The translations under genes and the position numbers were made by a program. 64,000 bases of DNA from Lactobacillus sp. (GTDB lineage: Bacteria > Bacillota > Bacilli > Lactobacillales > Lactobacillaceae): the NCBI GenBank assembly GCA_030530865.1, contig JAUMUC010000002.1, forward strand, positions 62,001 through 126,000, written 5' to 3'. The notes under the pieces are model-generated. The model saw only the letters and a list, made by a program, of their open reading frames with translations. It did no database searches and had not been told where the DNA came from. Position 1 is the first letter of the stretch. Each line of letters begins with the position of its first letter. Below are positions 19,035 to 30,653 of the stretch, piece after piece.

Positions 19035-20465
19035 ATGAAAGCTTTTTTTAAACGTTTGTCTTTGAAAGAAGATCCTTCGACCTATCAAGATAAAGATTCT
19101 CATTTGAAACGTACTCTAACAACTAAGGACTTCTTAGCTCTTGGAGTTGGTACAATTGTCTCAACTGGAATTTTTACCTTGCCTGGTTTGGTAAGTGCTA
19201 AATACGCAGGTCCAGCTGTTTCATTATCATTTTTAGGTGCTGCAATTGTGGCTGGATTAGTTGCCTTTGCTTATGCAGAAATGGCTTCAAGTATGCCTTT
19301 TGCTGGTAGTGCTTATTCTTGGATTAATGTAATCTTCGGTGAAATGTTCGGCTGGGTTTGTGGCTGGGCATTATTAGCTGAATATTTTATTGCAGTTCCC
19401 TTTGTGGCCAGCGGTTTGAGTAGTAACTTACAAGGATTGCTTGGTGGACTTGGCGTGACATTACCTAAACAATTATCTGTAGGATTTACTAGTGGCGGAA
19501 TGGTCGACATTTTTGCGGTCATTAGTATCTTGATTATCTCCTTCCTACTTTCTCGAGGCGTTCAAGAAACTGCTAGAGTTCAAAATACTTTGGTTGTCTT
19601 GAAAGTTTTGGCTATTATTTTATTCATTATTGTTGGTTTGACTGCAATTCATCCACAAAATTATGTACCGTTTATTCCAAAACAACATGTAAACCCTGAC
19701 GGCTCAACATTTGGTGGTTGGGTTGGAATTTACCAAGGTATTTCAACAATTTTCCTATCATACATCGGATTTGATTCGATTGCAGCTAACTCTGCAGAAG
19801 CAAAAAATCCGCAAAAGACCATGCCTCGTGGAATTTTAGGTAGTTTGTTGATTGCCGTTGTCTTGTTTGTCATTGTTGGAATGGTGCTAACAGGCATGTT
19901 CCATTACAGTAACTATGCTGATAATGCTGAACCAGTTGGTTGGGCTTTGAGACATGCAGGTCACCCATTAGTCGCTAATATCGTTCAAGCTATCGCTGTG
20001 GTCGGTATGTTTACTGCCCTAATCGGTATGATGCTTGCCGGTTCACGACTTTTGTACTCATTTGGTCGTGACGGTATGCTTCCAAAGAAACTTGGTTCAT
20101 TGCAAAACAACAAGCCAAATGTCGCCTTACTTATTTTGACAATTGTGGCGGTAATTTTGGGAGCATTCTTCCCATTCAGTTTCTTGGCACAATTGGTTAG
20201 TGCTGGTACCTTGATTGCTTTCATGTTTGTATCATTGGCTATTTACCCATTGAGAAAACGTGAAGGTGTCGATATCGATAAGCCAGGCTTCAAAATGCCA
20301 TTCTTCCCTGTTCTTCCTGTTTTAGCCTTTTTAGGAAGTTTTCTTACTTTCTGGGGACTAGATGTTCCAGCTAAAACTTTGTCGGGAATTTGGTTCTTAG
20401 TAGGCTTAATTATCTACTTTGGCTATGGTATTCGCCACTCAGCTTTGAATAAGAAAAATAAGTAA
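19035..20465 (+). CDS. APC-superfamily amino acid permease (cationic amino acid transporter-like)
   Basis: Membrane importer with about 12 helices, 476 residues. The N-terminal helix carries LGVGTIVSTGIFTLPG, then GPAVSLSFLGAAIVAGLVAFAYAEMASSMPFAGSAYSW, the pattern of the CAT/YfnA branch of the APC superfamily; the substrate is unknown. Start set at ATG 19035 because AAAAGGAG (19021-19028) precedes it. An open frame to 18951 runs back through the previous terminator and is not coding. A TATACT -10 lies at 18995-19000 without a clear -35. Confidence 0.92.
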   Translation: MKAFFKRLSLKEDPSTYQDKDSHLKRTLTTKDFLALGVGTIVSTGIFTLPGLVSAKYAGPAVSLSFLGAAIVAGLVAFAYAEMASSMPFAGSAYSWINVIFGEMFGWVCGWALLAEYFIAVPFVASGLSSNLQGLLGGLGVTLPKQLSVGFTSGGMVDIFAVISILIISFLLSRGVQETARVQNTLVVLKVLAIILFIIVGLTAIHPQNYVPFIPKQHVNPDGSTFGGWVGIYQGISTIFLSYIGFDSIAANSAEAKNPQKTMPRGILGSLLIAVVLFVIVGMVLTGMFHYSNYADNAEPVGWALRHAGHPLVANIVQAIAVVGMFTALIGMMLAGSRLLYSFGRDGMLPKKLGSLQNNKPNVALLILTIVAVILGAFFPFSFLAQLVSAGTLIAFMFVSLAIYPLRKREGVDIDKPGFKMPFFPVLPVLAFLGSFLTFWGLDVPAKTLSGIWFLVGLIIYFGYGIRHSALNKKNK

Positions 20466-20467
20466 AA

Positions 20468-20497
20468 GAAAAAGCCATACAATGTATGGCTTTTTTA
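20468..20497. terminator. Bidirectional terminator between the permease gene and apt
   Basis: Arms AAGCCATAC (20472-20480) and GTATGGCTT (20484-20492) with T run on the right and A run on the left; it serves both converging genes. Confidence 0.85.
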
Positions 20498-20507
20498 TTT
20501 GCAATAA

Positions 20508-21035
20508 TTAAGCTCCGTGATATTTAACTAATGAGTAAACGTCAATATCAGGAATAATTTCACGACCCTTTAAGTCGGGTAATTCTACGTAAAATGCTGC
20601 CCCTACTAAAGAACCTCCCAAATCTTCGACTAATTCTTTAGTTGCACGCAAGGTACCAGCAGTTGCCATTAAATCATCACAAACAACAACTCTTTGGCCT
20701 GGCTTGATTGCATCGTCGTGCATTTCAAGGACATTTGAACCATATTCTAAATCGTATGATGCAGAAATGGTTTTTCTTGGTAACTTGTGAGGCTTTCTAG
20801 CTGGAACAAAAGGTAAACCTAATTCAGTAGCAACCGGACAACCAACGATGAAGCCACGAGCTTCAGGTCCAACAATTACGTCAGCCTTCATCTTCTTAGC
20901 GTATTCTGCTAAGTCGTGAGTTGCAGCACGGTAAATGTCTGGTTCTAACAAAATAGGTGTAATATCACGAAAAGTAATTCCCTTGTTAGGAAAATCAGCT
21001 ACACTTTTAATGTATTTTTCAAAATCTACTGCCAT
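20508..21035 (-). CDS. apt: Adenine phosphoribosyltransferase
   Basis: Salvages adenine to AMP with PRPP. The 175 residues show the N-terminal [18 protein letters not shown] segment and the PRPP-binding motif [13 protein letters not shown]. Start set at MAVDFEKY (21035) because GGAGG precedes it; the longer frame to 21110 reads through the promoter. A promoter of its own overlaps the end of recJ, the usual recJ-apt neighbour. Confidence 0.96.
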   Translation of the reverse strand: MAVDFEKYIKSVADFPNKGITFRDITPILLEPDIYRAATHDLAEYAKKMKADVIVGPEARGFIVGCPVATELGLPFVPARKPHKLPRKTISASYDLEYGSNVLEMHDDAIKPGQRVVVCDDLMATAGTLRATKELVEDLGGSLVGAAFYVELPDLKGREIIPDIDVYSLVKYHGA

Positions 21036-21081
21036 TAAGAAACCTCCAATGTTAAAAACTTGACTTATGGCATTACACTCT

Positions 21082-21110
21082 ATTTTAACAATTAGTAAAA
21101 ATTCAAGCAA
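21082..21110 (-). promoter_or_regulatory. Promoter of apt
   Basis: TTGCTT (21110-21105), 17-base spacer and TAAAAT (21087-21082) on the minus strand, starting right at the recJ stop. Confidence 0.6.
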
Positions 21111-21111
21111 G

Positions 21112-23340
21112 TTATAGATAGTTTTTTAGTTGTGCTAATGGCATGCTTTTCAAAGTATTGGTGAATTTAATTTGTTTAGCAACGCTTTGCAAATATTTTG
21201 AGCTCTTCAATTCACGCTTTTCTGGTGATTCAACTGGCATAATTTTGCTATCTTGATAAGTAACAAAGCCAAGTTCATAAAAGACCCGCAACACAAACCG
21301 CATTTCATTGGCAGTGATATTTAAATAGTCGCTGGCAATTTCATAATCGCTTAAAGTTAGATTTGGATGAAGCATAATATACTTCAGAAGTTTTGAAAAA
21401 GTTGCTTTATTCGGAATGGCTGAAATTGGCAATTGATCAAGCATAAAGCGAATAAAAATTTGCGAATAATCTAGTTGCTTCAATAATGATAATTCAGCTA
21501 AATTCTTTGGAGTATCAAGAATCGTAACTTTGTTACCTTCCTCTACTTCGTCAATTAACTTGATTTTCTTATTAGGTAAAGCCAATTGAGTTTTAGCGAC
21601 TTCTAAATTAGCTTCGTTGAAGACGACAAATTGATCAGCAAAACCCATGATTGACTGAGATTGTCTTAGATCGATGATTGGTTCATTGTTCAAAGCTGCT
21701 GGAGTCATATAATCTAGATCAGTGACGATTGCCTGCAATTGCAACTGGTTTTTATAAGTATTTGTTCCTAAGGTCACAATCATATGATGAATAAAGGGCA
21801 ATAGCTCCTGATTAAGCTCTGGATGGTTAAAAGCCATCACATCAATTCCAAAAACAGTCATCTTGGCATGATTTCTGTCCTTGCCTATTTTCATGAAAGA
21901 ATCAAATTGCGGATTAGTTAGTGAAAATAATGGTTTGTCATTGTCAGTTCCAAAAGGGCCTGCTTGGGCAATTTCTTGCAGTGACTCAATTTTGAAATCA
22001 GCAGTTAGTTCGAGATCATAGAAGTTTTCATCATTATTTTTTTCAATATAAACCAAATTATCTTCGAAAGCTTTTTTCAATAGAGGCAATTTGTCTGAAG
22101 TTAAAGAGAAGCCACAAGCGAAGTCATGTCCACCAAATTTTTCAAAAACCTCATCTTTGAAAGATGAAAGTGTATCGAAAAGATTGATATTTTCTGGACT
22201 ACGTCCTGAGCCTTTTAGCAAACCTTGATCATCGCTAGTTAGAACTAAAGTTGGCTTATGATATTCTTTGACTAATTTATTTGCAACTAAACCTAGAATT
22301 CCTTCATGAATGTTTGGATCATAGACGACAATTGTTTTTGAATCGTGTTTTACTTGCTTTTTGGATTCACTAAAAGTTGTTTTGGTCAGATCTTTACGCT
22401 TATTGTTTAGATTTTCAATTTCTTGGGCCAATGCTTGAGCTTTTTCATAATCAGTTTCAAGCAATAATTTGACTGCTAAAGAAGCATTAGCTAATCGACC
22501 AGTTGCATTTAATCTTGGGGCAATGTCAAAGCCAATATCAGTTTCGGTGATAGAACCAAGATTGAGCTTGGCTTTTTCAATTAAAGCTAAAAGTCCTGGG
22601 CGATCGGTCTGATTTAAATAAGCCAAACCCTCTTTGACCAAAATGTGACCTTCGCCAGTTACTTTAACCATATCGCCGATCGTTCCGATCATGGCTAATT
22701 CTGCGAGTTCTGGCACAGAATCTTCCATTAGTTTTCGGCAAATAGTGTAGGCAACCCCTGCCCCGCAGTAATCATCAAAAGGATAATCCTGTCCAGGATA
22801 GTTGCAGTGAACGATAGCATAAGCTTCCGGCATAGTTTCTTGGATAGTGTGGTGATCGGTCAAAATCGTATCTACACCGTGTTCTTTGGCATACTTGATT
22901 TCTTCGACACCGGTAATCCCATTATCAACAGTGATAATTAGTTTTGTTCCATCAGCAACTAACTTTTGATATGCTGCCATATTTGGACCATAACCATCTG
23001 AGAAACGATCTGGAATGTAAAAGTCGACTTCGGCTCCAATCACAGAAAGTGCTTCAACCATAATTGTCGTAGCTGTAATTCCATCAGCGTCATAGTCGCC
23101 GTAGACAGTGATCTTTTCACCATTATCAATTGCTTGGTTAATTCGATCTACTGCTTTGTCTAAATCATGCATCAAACTTGGATCAGCTAAATCATCTAAA
23201 GTTGTATTCAACCAAAAGTTTAACTTTTCTTCAGTATCAATTCCTCGTAAAGAAAACAACTTAGCCGATAGTGGACTAAGTTGAAATTCATTTATTAAAT
23301 CATTTGGCAATGGCGTGTAATTACGTAATTTCCAATTCAT
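21112..23340 (-). CDS. recJ: Single-stranded-DNA-specific exonuclease RecJ
   Basis: 5'-3' exonuclease in recombination and mismatch repair. DHH-superfamily motifs are visible: [18 protein letters not shown] (the DHH motif), NPG-like [10 protein letters not shown] and a later DHHA1-like [11 protein letters not shown] and [12 protein letters not shown]. The 742 residues include an extra C-terminal domain found in Firmicutes RecJ. Its ATG shares a base with the sortase stop codon, so it lies in an srtA-recJ unit. Confidence 0.95.
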   Translation of the reverse strand: MNWKLRNYTPLPNDLINEFQLSPLSAKLFSLRGIDTEEKLNFWLNTTLDDLADPSLMHDLDKAVDRINQAIDNGEKITVYGDYDADGITATTIMVEALSVIGAEVDFYIPDRFSDGYGPNMAAYQKLVADGTKLIITVDNGITGVEEIKYAKEHGVDTILTDHHTIQETMPEAYAIVHCNYPGQDYPFDDYCGAGVAYTICRKLMEDSVPELAELAMIGTIGDMVKVTGEGHILVKEGLAYLNQTDRPGLLALIEKAKLNLGSITETDIGFDIAPRLNATGRLANASLAVKLLLETDYEKAQALAQEIENLNNKRKDLTKTTFSESKKQVKHDSKTIVVYDPNIHEGILGLVANKLVKEYHKPTLVLTSDDQGLLKGSGRSPENINLFDTLSSFKDEVFEKFGGHDFACGFSLTSDKLPLLKKAFEDNLVYIEKNNDENFYDLELTADFKIESLQEIAQAGPFGTDNDKPLFSLTNPQFDSFMKIGKDRNHAKMTVFGIDVMAFNHPELNQELLPFIHHMIVTLGTNTYKNQLQLQAIVTDLDYMTPAALNNEPIIDLRQSQSIMGFADQFVVFNEANLEVAKTQLALPNKKIKLIDEVEEGNKVTILDTPKNLAELSLLKQLDYSQIFIRFMLDQLPISAIPNKATFSKLLKYIMLHPNLTLSDYEIASDYLNITANEMRFVLRVFYELGFVTYQDSKIMPVESPEKRELKSSKYLQSVAKQIKFTNTLKSMPLAQLKNYL

Positions 23341-24020
23341 TATTTTAATTTAAATACCTCTAAATTGTGGTGAGATGCTTTTTCAACCTTAATTAAGTTA
23401 CCTCTAACTGCCCAACGATTAATACCACCGTCAGCACAAGTAATCAAAGTAACGATTTTCTTTTCAGTATTGTCTACTAACCAAACTGAAGTTGGGTCAA
23501 CAACCTTCTTGTAGTAAATCTTGTAAACGTAAACTTTCTTAAGGTCAGTTAGGTATACTTTTTGACCAATCTTAGTGTTTTCTAATGGTGAGAATAAAAT
23601 TCCTTTAGCAGTCATGTAGTGTCCAGCTAGAGGATAGTTACCTTCCCCCATCTTTTGGTCAGCTCTCATCGTACCACCACCAGTAGAAAGGCTATCATCT
23701 GATAAACCTAACATGATTGGTAAGTACAATTTAACTTTAGGAATTGCAATTGCCCCAATAGCATTAGCCGTATTCTTAATACGAGCTTTAGTGGCTTTAA
23801 CTGGGTCCATGCTACCAACTTTGCTGAAGTCAAACATACCCTTTTTACGCTTGTTAGCGGCAATTTTACTTGCAGTTAAGCCGTTTAATGCATTACGTTG
23901 ATTCCAGCTGACTAACCAGTGGCTAATTGGATCTGAAGCAATTAAACCTAAACCTACTACAAAAAAGATAACTGCTAAAGTTTTTACTATTTTTCTCTTA
24001 GTCTTAGTCTTTTTTTCCAT
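23340..24020 (-). CDS. srtA: Class A sortase
   Basis: Membrane-bound transpeptidase that joins LPxTG-type proteins to peptidoglycan. The N-terminal basic stretch is followed by a helix (about 12-28). The catalytic triad is present: His134 in LAGHYM, Cys195 in TLITCADGG and Arg206 in NRWAVRG. The 226 residues have the normal size. It is packed between lepA (one base) and recJ (overlap). No LPxTG substrate gene lies nearby, as is usual for a housekeeping sortase. Confidence 0.95.
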   Translation of the reverse strand: MEKKTKTKRKIVKTLAVIFFVVGLGLIASDPISHWLVSWNQRNALNGLTASKIAANKRKKGMFDFSKVGSMDPVKATKARIKNTANAIGAIAIPKVKLYLPIMLGLSDDSLSTGGGTMRADQKMGEGNYPLAGHYMTAKGILFSPLENTKIGQKVYLTDLKKVYVYKIYYKKVVDPTSVWLVDNTEKKIVTLITCADGGINRWAVRGNLIKVEKASHHNLEVFKLK

Positions 24021-24021
24021 T

Positions 24022-25860
24022 TTATTTACCCTTTATATCGTCATCGTTCATTTGTAAAACAGCCATGAAAGCATCTTGTGGTACTTCAACACTACCTACG
24101 GCCTTCATCCGCTTTTTACCACGCTTTTGTTTTTCAAGCAATTTTGCTCTTCTATCTGGGTCACCAGTGTGGATCTTCCAAGTAACATCTTTTCTGTAAG
24201 GCTTGATGGTAGCTCTAGAAATAATCTTGGCCCCAATTGCACCTTGAATATCAACTTGGAAGTTTTGCCGTGGAATCAGTTTTTTCAATAGACTTGTCAT
24301 TTGACGAGCACGCTCTTGAGCTGCTGTTCTGTGGGCAATAAAAGTTAAAGCATCGACTGGATCCTTGTTCAAAAGCATATCAATCTTCACAAGGTCGGTA
24401 GCACGATAACCAATGATATCGTAATCAAGTGAAGCATAACCTTTGGTTGAAGATTTTAATTCATCGAAAAAGTCATAGATAATTTCAGCCAAAGGCATCT
24501 TATAAATCACGTTAACTCGGTATTTATCAAGATAATCCATGGTTTGGAATTCACCACGTTTTCTTTGACAAAGTTCCATTACAGGACCAACAAAATCGTT
24601 TGGCACCATAACTTCTGCCTTAACGTAAGGCTCTTGAACTTCTTTGTATTCACCAGCACTTGGTAAATCACTAGGATTGTCGACTAATTTGATTGATCCA
24701 TCATTCATAATGGCATGATAGTCAACAGATGGAGCTGTCATAATCAAATCAAGATCAAATTCTTGTTCTAATCGCTCTTGAACGACATCCATGTGCAATA
24801 AGCCAAGGAAACCACACCGGAAACCAAAGCCTAAAGCATTTGAAGTTTCTGGTTCAAATTCCAAAGCGGCATCATTCAATTGCAACTTTTCAAGGGATTC
24901 TTTTAAGTCATCGTACTTAGCGTTGTCAACCGGATACATACCTGAGTAGACCATTGGTGTGATTTGACGATATCCAGGTAATGCTTCTGTGGCAGGATTA
25001 TCGGCACTAGTAATTGTGTCACCTACCCGTGTATCACGGACAGACTTAATATTCGCGGTTAAATAACCTACATCACCAGCAACTAAGATATCCTTTTTCA
25101 ATGGTAAAGGTGTTGTTACCCCAACTTCAGTGACTTCGTATTCCTTACCAGTATTCATGATTTGAATACGATCACCCTTTTTAACAGTACCTTCCTTAAC
25201 TCTGATTGACAAGACAACCCCGCGATAATCATCGTATTTTGAGTCAAAAATCAAAGCTTCTAGCGGTGCTTGTAAATCACCAGTTGGTGCTGGAATATCA
25301 GTTACCACACGTTCAAGCATATCTTGAATACCAACACCAGTTTTACCAGAAACTTCACAAGCATCAGCGGCATCTAGCCCTAACATTTCTTCAATTTCTT
25401 CTTTGGCTTTCTCTGGGTCAGCACTAGGTAAATCGATTTTATTCAAGACTGGCACGATTTCTAAATCATTATCAATGGCTAAGTAAGTATTAGCTAAGGT
25501 TTGAGCTTGTACACCTTGTGAAGCATCAACAACCAATAAAGCACCTTCACAAGCTGCTAGAGACCGTGATACTTCGTATGAAAAGTCGACGTGTCCTGGG
25601 GTATCAATTAAGTGAAAAATATAATCTTCACCATTTTTGGCATGATACTTAACCTCAACTGCGTTCATCTTAATGGTGATACCACGTTCTCTTTCTAGTG
25701 GCATATCATCAAGCATTTGTGACTTCAATTGGCGATCGGACACAGTTTCAGTCAGTTGCAGAATTCGATCAGCAATCGTGGATTTACCATGATCGATATG
25801 AGCTACAATTGAAAAATTGCGTATATGTTTTTGATAATTTTGCAGTTCTTCTAAATTCAT
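24022..25860 (-). CDS. lepA: Elongation factor 4 (LepA)
   Basis: Ribosome-associated translational GTPase. G1 motif [21 protein letters not shown] (G3) and [10 protein letters not shown] (G4) are intact. The C-terminal LepA-specific domain ends in [26 protein letters not shown]. The 612 residues are normal. Start set at MNLEELQNY (25860) after AAGGAG at 25877-25872; the GTG at 25872 would overlap the ribosome site. A TATAAT lies at 25897-25892 as probable -10. Confidence 0.97.
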   Translation of the reverse strand: MNLEELQNYQKHIRNFSIVAHIDHGKSTIADRILQLTETVSDRQLKSQMLDDMPLERERGITIKMNAVEVKYHAKNGEDYIFHLIDTPGHVDFSYEVSRSLAACEGALLVVDASQGVQAQTLANTYLAIDNDLEIVPVLNKIDLPSADPEKAKEEIEEMLGLDAADACEVSGKTGVGIQDMLERVVTDIPAPTGDLQAPLEALIFDSKYDDYRGVVLSIRVKEGTVKKGDRIQIMNTGKEYEVTEVGVTTPLPLKKDILVAGDVGYLTANIKSVRDTRVGDTITSADNPATEALPGYRQITPMVYSGMYPVDNAKYDDLKESLEKLQLNDAALEFEPETSNALGFGFRCGFLGLLHMDVVQERLEQEFDLDLIMTAPSVDYHAIMNDGSIKLVDNPSDLPSAGEYKEVQEPYVKAEVMVPNDFVGPVMELCQRKRGEFQTMDYLDKYRVNVIYKMPLAEIIYDFFDELKSSTKGYASLDYDIIGYRATDLVKIDMLLNKDPVDALTFIAHRTAAQERARQMTSLLKKLIPRQNFQVDIQGAIGAKIISRATIKPYRKDVTWKIHTGDPDRRAKLLEKQKRGKKRMKAVGSVEVPQDAFMAVLQMNDDDIKGK

Positions 25861-25904
25861 GCAGTTTACCACTCCTTAGTACATATCTTCTATTATAGCA
25901 AAAG

Positions 25905-25938
25905 CAATAAAAAAAGACTCATATTGAGAGTCTTTTTT
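25905..25938 (-). terminator. Terminator of the hrcA-grpE-dnaK-dnaJ operon
   Basis: Arms GACTC (25916-25920) and GAGTC (25928-25932), extended by A/T pairs, with a T run on the minus strand just after the dnaJ stop. The lepA -10 lies directly beyond. Confidence 0.8.
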
Positions 25939-25939
25939 A

Positions 25940-27067
25940 TTAACTTAGTGAATCCTTTAGTCGTTCAAAGAATGACTTCTCTTGAGGTGAAATATTATCG
26001 CCACCTGCTTTGACATAATCAAGCAAAGCCTTCTTTTGTGCTTCGTTAAGTTTCTTTGGTATAACCACATTTACTTTAACTTGTTGATCCCCTTTGTTAC
26101 CAGTACTTAATGATTTAACACCTTGACCGGCAATCTTGAAATTAGTACCACTTTGAGTACCAGCAGGAATCTTCAAGTCAGCATCTCCATAGACAGTCTT
26201 AACTTTAATTTGGTCACCCAGTGCTGCTTGAGCAAAGGAAATATTAGCTTCTGAGTAAATAGTTGTACCATTTCTGGTGAACTCTTTAGAAGGTCTTATT
26301 TGGTAAGTGATGTAAAGGTCACCATATGGTCCACCGTTTTGACCTGCTTCACCTTGTCCTGGATAACGCAATTGTTGACCATTATCAATTCCGGCAGGAA
26401 CATTGATTTCGATTGTATTCTTCTTATCAACGATACCCGCACCGTGACAATTATGACATGGATTCTTGATGACAACACCACGTCCATGACATTTATCACA
26501 GGTAACTTGTTGTTGCATCATACCAAGCATAGTTTGTCTGGTCTTAACCATAACCCCTGAACCATGACATTGGTCACAGGTTTCTGGATGTGATCCTTTT
26601 TCTGCACCATGTCCACCACAGACATCGCAAGTTTCACTACGAGTGTAAGTAACTTGCTTTTTAATTCCGTTAATAGCGTCCATGAAGTCAATGGTCATTT
26701 GATAGTCAAGATCTTGACCACGTCTTGGAGCAGTTGGATCAACATGTCGAGCTTGTCCTTGACCTCCGAAAAAGTCTGAGAAGATATCTGAGAAATCGCC
26801 AAATCCTTGTCCACTGAAGCCTTGGGCACCAGCACCGCCAAAACCTTGAGCACCAGCTTTTCCGTATTGATCATATTGAGCTCTCTTTTGCGAGTCATGT
26901 AATACTTCGTAAGCTTCGTTAACTTCCTTATATTTTTCATCAGCACCCGGCTCATGATTAATATCAGGGTGATACTTTTTGGCTAATTTACGGTAAGCTT
27001 TACTGATTTCACTATCACTGGCATCCTTAGAAACACCAAGAATATCATAGTAATCTCGATCTGCCAT
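25940..27067 (-). CDS. dnaJ: Chaperone protein DnaJ
   Basis: J-domain co-chaperone that stimulates DnaK ATPase. The N-terminal J domain carries the HPD motif (YHPDINHE), followed by a Gly/Phe-rich linker and four CxxCxGxG zinc motifs, then the substrate-binding C-terminal domains; 375 residues. It lies eight bases after dnaK and is the last gene of the HrcA-regulated operon. Confidence 0.98.
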   Translation of the reverse strand: MADRDYYDILGVSKDASDSEISKAYRKLAKKYHPDINHEPGADEKYKEVNEAYEVLHDSQKRAQYDQYGKAGAQGFGGAGAQGFSGQGFGDFSDIFSDFFGGQGQARHVDPTAPRRGQDLDYQMTIDFMDAINGIKKQVTYTRSETCDVCGGHGAEKGSHPETCDQCHGSGVMVKTRQTMLGMMQQQVTCDKCHGRGVVIKNPCHNCHGAGIVDKKNTIEINVPAGIDNGQQLRYPGQGEAGQNGGPYGDLYITYQIRPSKEFTRNGTTIYSEANISFAQAALGDQIKVKTVYGDADLKIPAGTQSGTNFKIAGQGVKSLSTGNKGDQQVKVNVVIPKKLNEAQKKALLDYVKAGGDNISPQEKSFFERLKDSLS

Positions 27068-27075
27068 ATTATCTC

Positions 27076-28905
27076 CTATTTCTTGTCAGGATCTACTTTC
27101 TTGAAGTCTCCATCAGTTGCACCATTTGCTCCGTTGTTGCCGTCAGTGTTTCCACCTTGTTGACCGTTTTGAGCATTAGCTTGGTATAACTTAACAGCTA
27201 AGTCTTGAGCAACCTTAGTCAAAGCTTCCTTCTTTTCCTTCATTGCGTTCAAGTCGTTAGCTTCTTGAGCCTTCTTCAAGTCTTCCAAGGCGTCCTTAAC
27301 TGGCTTAACTTCAGTTTCAGGAACCTTGTCGCCAACTTCCTTCAAAGTCTTTTCAGTTTGGAAGATTAATTGGTCAACTTCGTTTCTTAAGTCAACTTCT
27401 TCACGCTTCTTGTTATCTTCTTCAGCGTGTTCTTCGGCTTCCTTCTTCATACGTTCGATTTCGTCATCTGACAAACCTGAAGTACTCTTAATAGTAATCT
27501 TTTGTTCTTTACCAGTACCCATATCCTTAGCTGATACGTTTACAATACCGTTCTTGTCGATATCGAAAGTAACTTGAATTTGAGGCACACCACGAGGTGC
27601 TGCAGGAATATCAGTTAATTGGAAACGACCCAAAGTCTTGTTATCCTTAGCCATTGGACGTTCACCTTGTAAAACGTGGATATCTACAGCAGGTTGGTTA
27701 TCAGCAGCAGTTGAGAATACTTGGCTCTTTGAAGTAGGAATAGTAGTGTTTCTGTCGATTAACTTAGTGAAGACACCACCCATAGTTTCGATACCAAGTG
27801 ACAATGGAGTAACGTCAAGTAAAACGATATCCTTAACATCACCACTAATTACCCCACCTTGAATAGCAGCACCTAATGCTACGGCTTCATCTGGGTTGAT
27901 TGAATGGTCAGGTTCCTTACCAGTCCATTCCTTAACAGCCTTTTGGACTGCAGGAATACGAGTTGAACCACCGTTCAAGATAACTTTATCAATATCTGAA
28001 AGTGACAAACCTGCATCACGTAATGCGTTGTCAAATGGAACCTTAGTCTTTTGAACTAAGTCATCAGTTAATTCATCGAACTTAGCACGAGTTAAGTCTG
28101 CTTCAAGGTGCAATGGACCACTTTCACCAGCTGAAATGAATGGTAATGAAATGTGAGTGCTTGATACACCTGACAAGTCCTTCTTAGCCTTTTCAGCAGC
28201 ATCCTTCAAACGTTGCAAAGCCATCTTGTCGTTTGATAATTCTACGCCGTTTTCAGCCTTGAAGTTGCTAATTAACCAATCGATAATCTTTTGGTCAAAG
28301 TCGTCACCACCAAGGTGAGTATCACCGTTAGTTGAAAGCACTTGGAAGACACCGTCACCTAATTGCAAAACTGAAACGTCGAAAGTACCACCACCAAGGT
28401 CGTATACTAAAACTGTTTCGTCGTCGTCATCCTTATCAAGACCATATGCCAATGATGAAGCAGTAGGTTCGTTGATAATTCTTTGAACATTAAGACCAGC
28501 GATCTTACCAGCGTCCTTAGTAGCTTGACGTTGAGCATCGTTGAAGTAAGCAGGTACAGTAATAACTGCATCAGTAACAGGTTCACCTAAGTAATCTTCA
28601 GCAAACTTCTTAATGTATTGCAAAATAAATGCAGAAATTTCTTGAGGAGTGTATTCCTTGTCTCCTACCTTAACCTTGTAATCAGCTTCACCCATGTGGC
28701 TCTTAATTGAAACAACAGTGTTAGGGTTAGTGATAGCTTGACGCTTGGCAACTTCACCAACTTGAATTTCACCATCTTTGAAAGCAACTACTGAAGGAGT
28801 AGTTCTATTACCTTCTGGGTTAGTAATGATTTTTGGTTCTTTACCTTCCAATACAGCAACTGCTGAGTTGGTAGTACCTAAGTCGATTCCGATTACTTTT
28901 GACAT
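27076..28905 (-). CDS. dnaK: Chaperone protein DnaK
   Basis: Hsp70 chaperone. The N-terminal ATPase begins [14 protein letters not shown] and includes [14 protein letters not shown] and [13 protein letters not shown]. The substrate-binding domain and helical lid follow, with a low-complexity Gly/Asn-rich tail ending in KKVDPDKK. The 609 residues are typical for Gram-positive DnaK, which lacks an insert in the ATPase domain. Third gene of hrcA-grpE-dnaK-dnaJ. Confidence 0.98.
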   Translation of the reverse strand: MSKVIGIDLGTTNSAVAVLEGKEPKIITNPEGNRTTPSVVAFKDGEIQVGEVAKRQAITNPNTVVSIKSHMGEADYKVKVGDKEYTPQEISAFILQYIKKFAEDYLGEPVTDAVITVPAYFNDAQRQATKDAGKIAGLNVQRIINEPTASSLAYGLDKDDDDETVLVYDLGGGTFDVSVLQLGDGVFQVLSTNGDTHLGGDDFDQKIIDWLISNFKAENGVELSNDKMALQRLKDAAEKAKKDLSGVSSTHISLPFISAGESGPLHLEADLTRAKFDELTDDLVQKTKVPFDNALRDAGLSLSDIDKVILNGGSTRIPAVQKAVKEWTGKEPDHSINPDEAVALGAAIQGGVISGDVKDIVLLDVTPLSLGIETMGGVFTKLIDRNTTIPTSKSQVFSTAADNQPAVDIHVLQGERPMAKDNKTLGRFQLTDIPAAPRGVPQIQVTFDIDKNGIVNVSAKDMGTGKEQKITIKSTSGLSDDEIERMKKEAEEHAEEDNKKREEVDLRNEVDQLIFQTEKTLKEVGDKVPETEVKPVKDALEDLKKAQEANDLNAMKEKKEALTKVAQDLAVKLYQANAQNGQQGGNTDGNNGANGATDGDFKKVDPDKK

Positions 28906-28929
28906 AAATAATTATCTCCTTTGAAAAAT

Positions 28930-29445
28930 TTATTGTGCAACTACGACCATCGCTGGACGAAGAGTTCTATCTTTGTAGCGATAACCTTTTTGCAATACTT
29001 GAACAACAGTATCTTTAGGGTGTTCATCTGTTGCTTCAATTGTTTGAACAGCTTGATGAAGTGCTGGGTCAAACTTTTCACCGCTAGCAGAGATTTCTTC
29101 GATCTGTTGATCTTTCAAGCTCTTCACTAGCAATTCCAAGGTCATTTCAACACCCTTTTTCAATTGTTTAGCAGCTTCATCATCGACTTCAACCGCTAAA
29201 GCTCTCTCTAAGTTATCAACGGCTGGTAAAATTTCCGAACCTAACTTTTGAGATTCATACTTAATTAGCTGTTCTCTTTCTTTGGTGTAACGCTTTTGTG
29301 CGTTTTGAATTTCAGCTTGACTACGCAAGTACTTGTTTTCAAGTTCATCACGTTCCTTAGTCAATTCAGCTACCTTTTCAGTTAATTCCTTTACGGGATC
29401 AACTTTCTTTTCTTCAGGTTGCTTCTTTTTCTTTTCTTCGCTCAA
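28930..29445 (-). CDS. grpE: Nucleotide exchange factor GrpE
   Basis: Releases ADP from DnaK. The 171 residues comprise a charged N-terminus ([10 protein letters not shown]), a long coiled coil (about 15-85) and the beta domain ending in [17 protein letters not shown]. The start codon is TTG (29445), well placed after AAGGAGGG; no ATG lies nearby in frame. A weak start codon here may lower GrpE relative to DnaK (inference). Confidence 0.95.
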   Translation of the reverse strand: MSEEKKKKQPEEKKVDPVKELTEKVAELTKERDELENKYLRSQAEIQNAQKRYTKEREQLIKYESQKLGSEILPAVDNLERALAVEVDDEAAKQLKKGVEMTLELLVKSLKDQQIEEISASGEKFDPALHQAVQTIEATDEHPKDTVVQVLQKGYRYKDRTLRPAMVVVAQ

Positions 29446-29458
29446 GCTGCACCCTCCT

Positions 29459-30508
29459 TTATTTGATATTTCCGTAATAATCTAATAACTTATTTGCCAA
29501 TTGCTCTCTAAAGTAATCTAAGAGACCAATGACTTGTGAATATGGCATTGAACTTGGGCCTAAAATGGCGATTGTTCCTTTACCATATTTACCTACTTGA
29601 TATTGAGCAGTTAATAAACTGTAATGCTTCAACAAGTCATTTTGCATTTCAGAACCCAAAACAACTTTTACTGGGTACTTAGATTGTATTTCTGAACTTG
29701 TTAAATGCACCATCTCGCTCGCTAAACCATTGTTATCCAACAATTCATAAAGCGAACGGACATCATTAACGCTATTGACAGCTGTATTGTTCAACAGATT
29801 GATTTGACCATCAATATACATCTGTTCACTTGCAGCGTCACGCAATACATCTTCGAGCAAGTCTAAGAATAACTTAGATTGTTCCTTATTAAACTCTTGT
29901 AAGAATTGCTTCTCAAGTAAGCTATAAGTTAATTCTGAAAGATGATGACCAACGATTATACTGCTAATCAGGTTAACCGCCTTTTCTAATTCGCTTGAAG
30001 AAACATTGTGCGGAATGGAATAAATCTTATTATGGACATTTCCATCGTCGGTCACAATGATTGCCATCACTTGCCGTGGCGAAAGTGGCACGAGTCTAAA
30101 ACCTGTCACAGTCACTTCTTGCATTTCTGGCCCTTCAGCAAATGCAGTATAGTTGGTTAAATCTGACAAGATTTTCGCTGCTTCTTGGACAATTTCGTTA
30201 ACTTGATTAAACGGCCGATTTAGCTGAGACCCAATTGCTGAGTGAATGCTATCGGATAGTTCAAGCGGTTCAACTAGATAATCCAAATAGTAGCGATAGC
30301 CTAGTGCTGATGGAATCCGACCACTAGATGAGTGCGTTTTTTCAATTAAACCCGCATCTTCTAGAACAGCCATCTCGTTTCTAATCGTTGCACTAGATAC
30401 CTTAAATGGTAACTGACTCATCACGGTCTTCGATCCGACCGGTTCATGAGTTTGCGTAAAATCTTGGATAATTGTTTTCAGAATCACTTCTTGACGTTCT
30501 GTCAGCAT
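29459..30508 (-). CDS. hrcA: Heat-inducible transcription repressor HrcA
   Basis: Represses its own operon by binding CIRCE. The N-terminal winged helix ([55 protein letters not shown]) precedes the GAF-like effector and dimer domain; 349 residues. First gene of the operon, with two CIRCE-like sites and the promoter directly upstream. Confidence 0.97.
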   Translation of the reverse strand: MLTERQEVILKTIIQDFTQTHEPVGSKTVMSQLPFKVSSATIRNEMAVLEDAGLIEKTHSSSGRIPSALGYRYYLDYLVEPLELSDSIHSAIGSQLNRPFNQVNEIVQEAAKILSDLTNYTAFAEGPEMQEVTVTGFRLVPLSPRQVMAIIVTDDGNVHNKIYSIPHNVSSSELEKAVNLISSIIVGHHLSELTYSLLEKQFLQEFNKEQSKLFLDLLEDVLRDAASEQMYIDGQINLLNNTAVNSVNDVRSLYELLDNNGLASEMVHLTSSEIQSKYPVKVVLGSEMQNDLLKHYSLLTAQYQVGKYGKGTIAILGPSSMPYSQVIGLLDYFREQLANKLLDYYGNIK

Positions 30509-30523
30509 ATTATCACCTTCACT

Positions 30524-30550
30524 TTAGCACTCAAAACTACTAGGTGCTAA
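30524..30550. promoter_or_regulatory. CIRCE operator
   Basis: HrcA-binding inverted repeat: TTAGCACTC (30524-30532), 9-base spacer, AGGTGCTAA (30542-30550). It matches the consensus TTAGCACTC-N9-GAGTGCTAA at 16 of 18 arm positions and lies between the -10 and the hrcA start. Confidence 0.92.
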
Positions 30551-30558
30551 CACATACT

Positions 30559-30586
30559 ATGATACAAGAATTTAGCAGAAAATCAA
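30559..30586 (-). promoter_or_regulatory. Promoter of hrcA-grpE-dnaK-dnaJ
   Basis: TTGATT (30586-30581), 16-base spacer and TATCAT (30564-30559) on the minus strand, flanked by the two CIRCE-like sites. Confidence 0.75.
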
Positions 30587-30598
30587 GGGGAGTGCCAA
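30572..30598. promoter_or_regulatory. Second, degenerate CIRCE-like site
   Basis: On the minus strand TTGGCACTC (30598-30590), exactly nine bases, then TTCTGCTAA (30580-30572). It matches CIRCE at 8 of 9 and 6 of 9 positions. It covers the -35 element. Weaker than the first site; binding is inferred. Confidence 0.5.
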
Positions 30599-30607
30599 AA
30601 AAGTATA

Positions 30608-30640
30608 AAAAAAGTCGATACTTTTGTATCGACTTTTAAT
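30608..30640. terminator. Terminator upstream of the heat-shock operon
   Basis: Perfect 11-base arms AAAGTCGATAC (30611-30621) and GTATCGACTTT (30626-30636) around TTTT, with T runs on both sides. It ends the transcript of the broken orphan gene on the minus strand. Confidence 0.85.
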
Positions 30641-30653
30641 TATTAATATATTT

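Noticed and set aside
25872..25872. GTG start for LepA giving MVNCMNLEE
   Set aside because: The GTG overlaps the AAGGAG ribosome site; the ATG at 25860 gives the normal LepA N-terminus.
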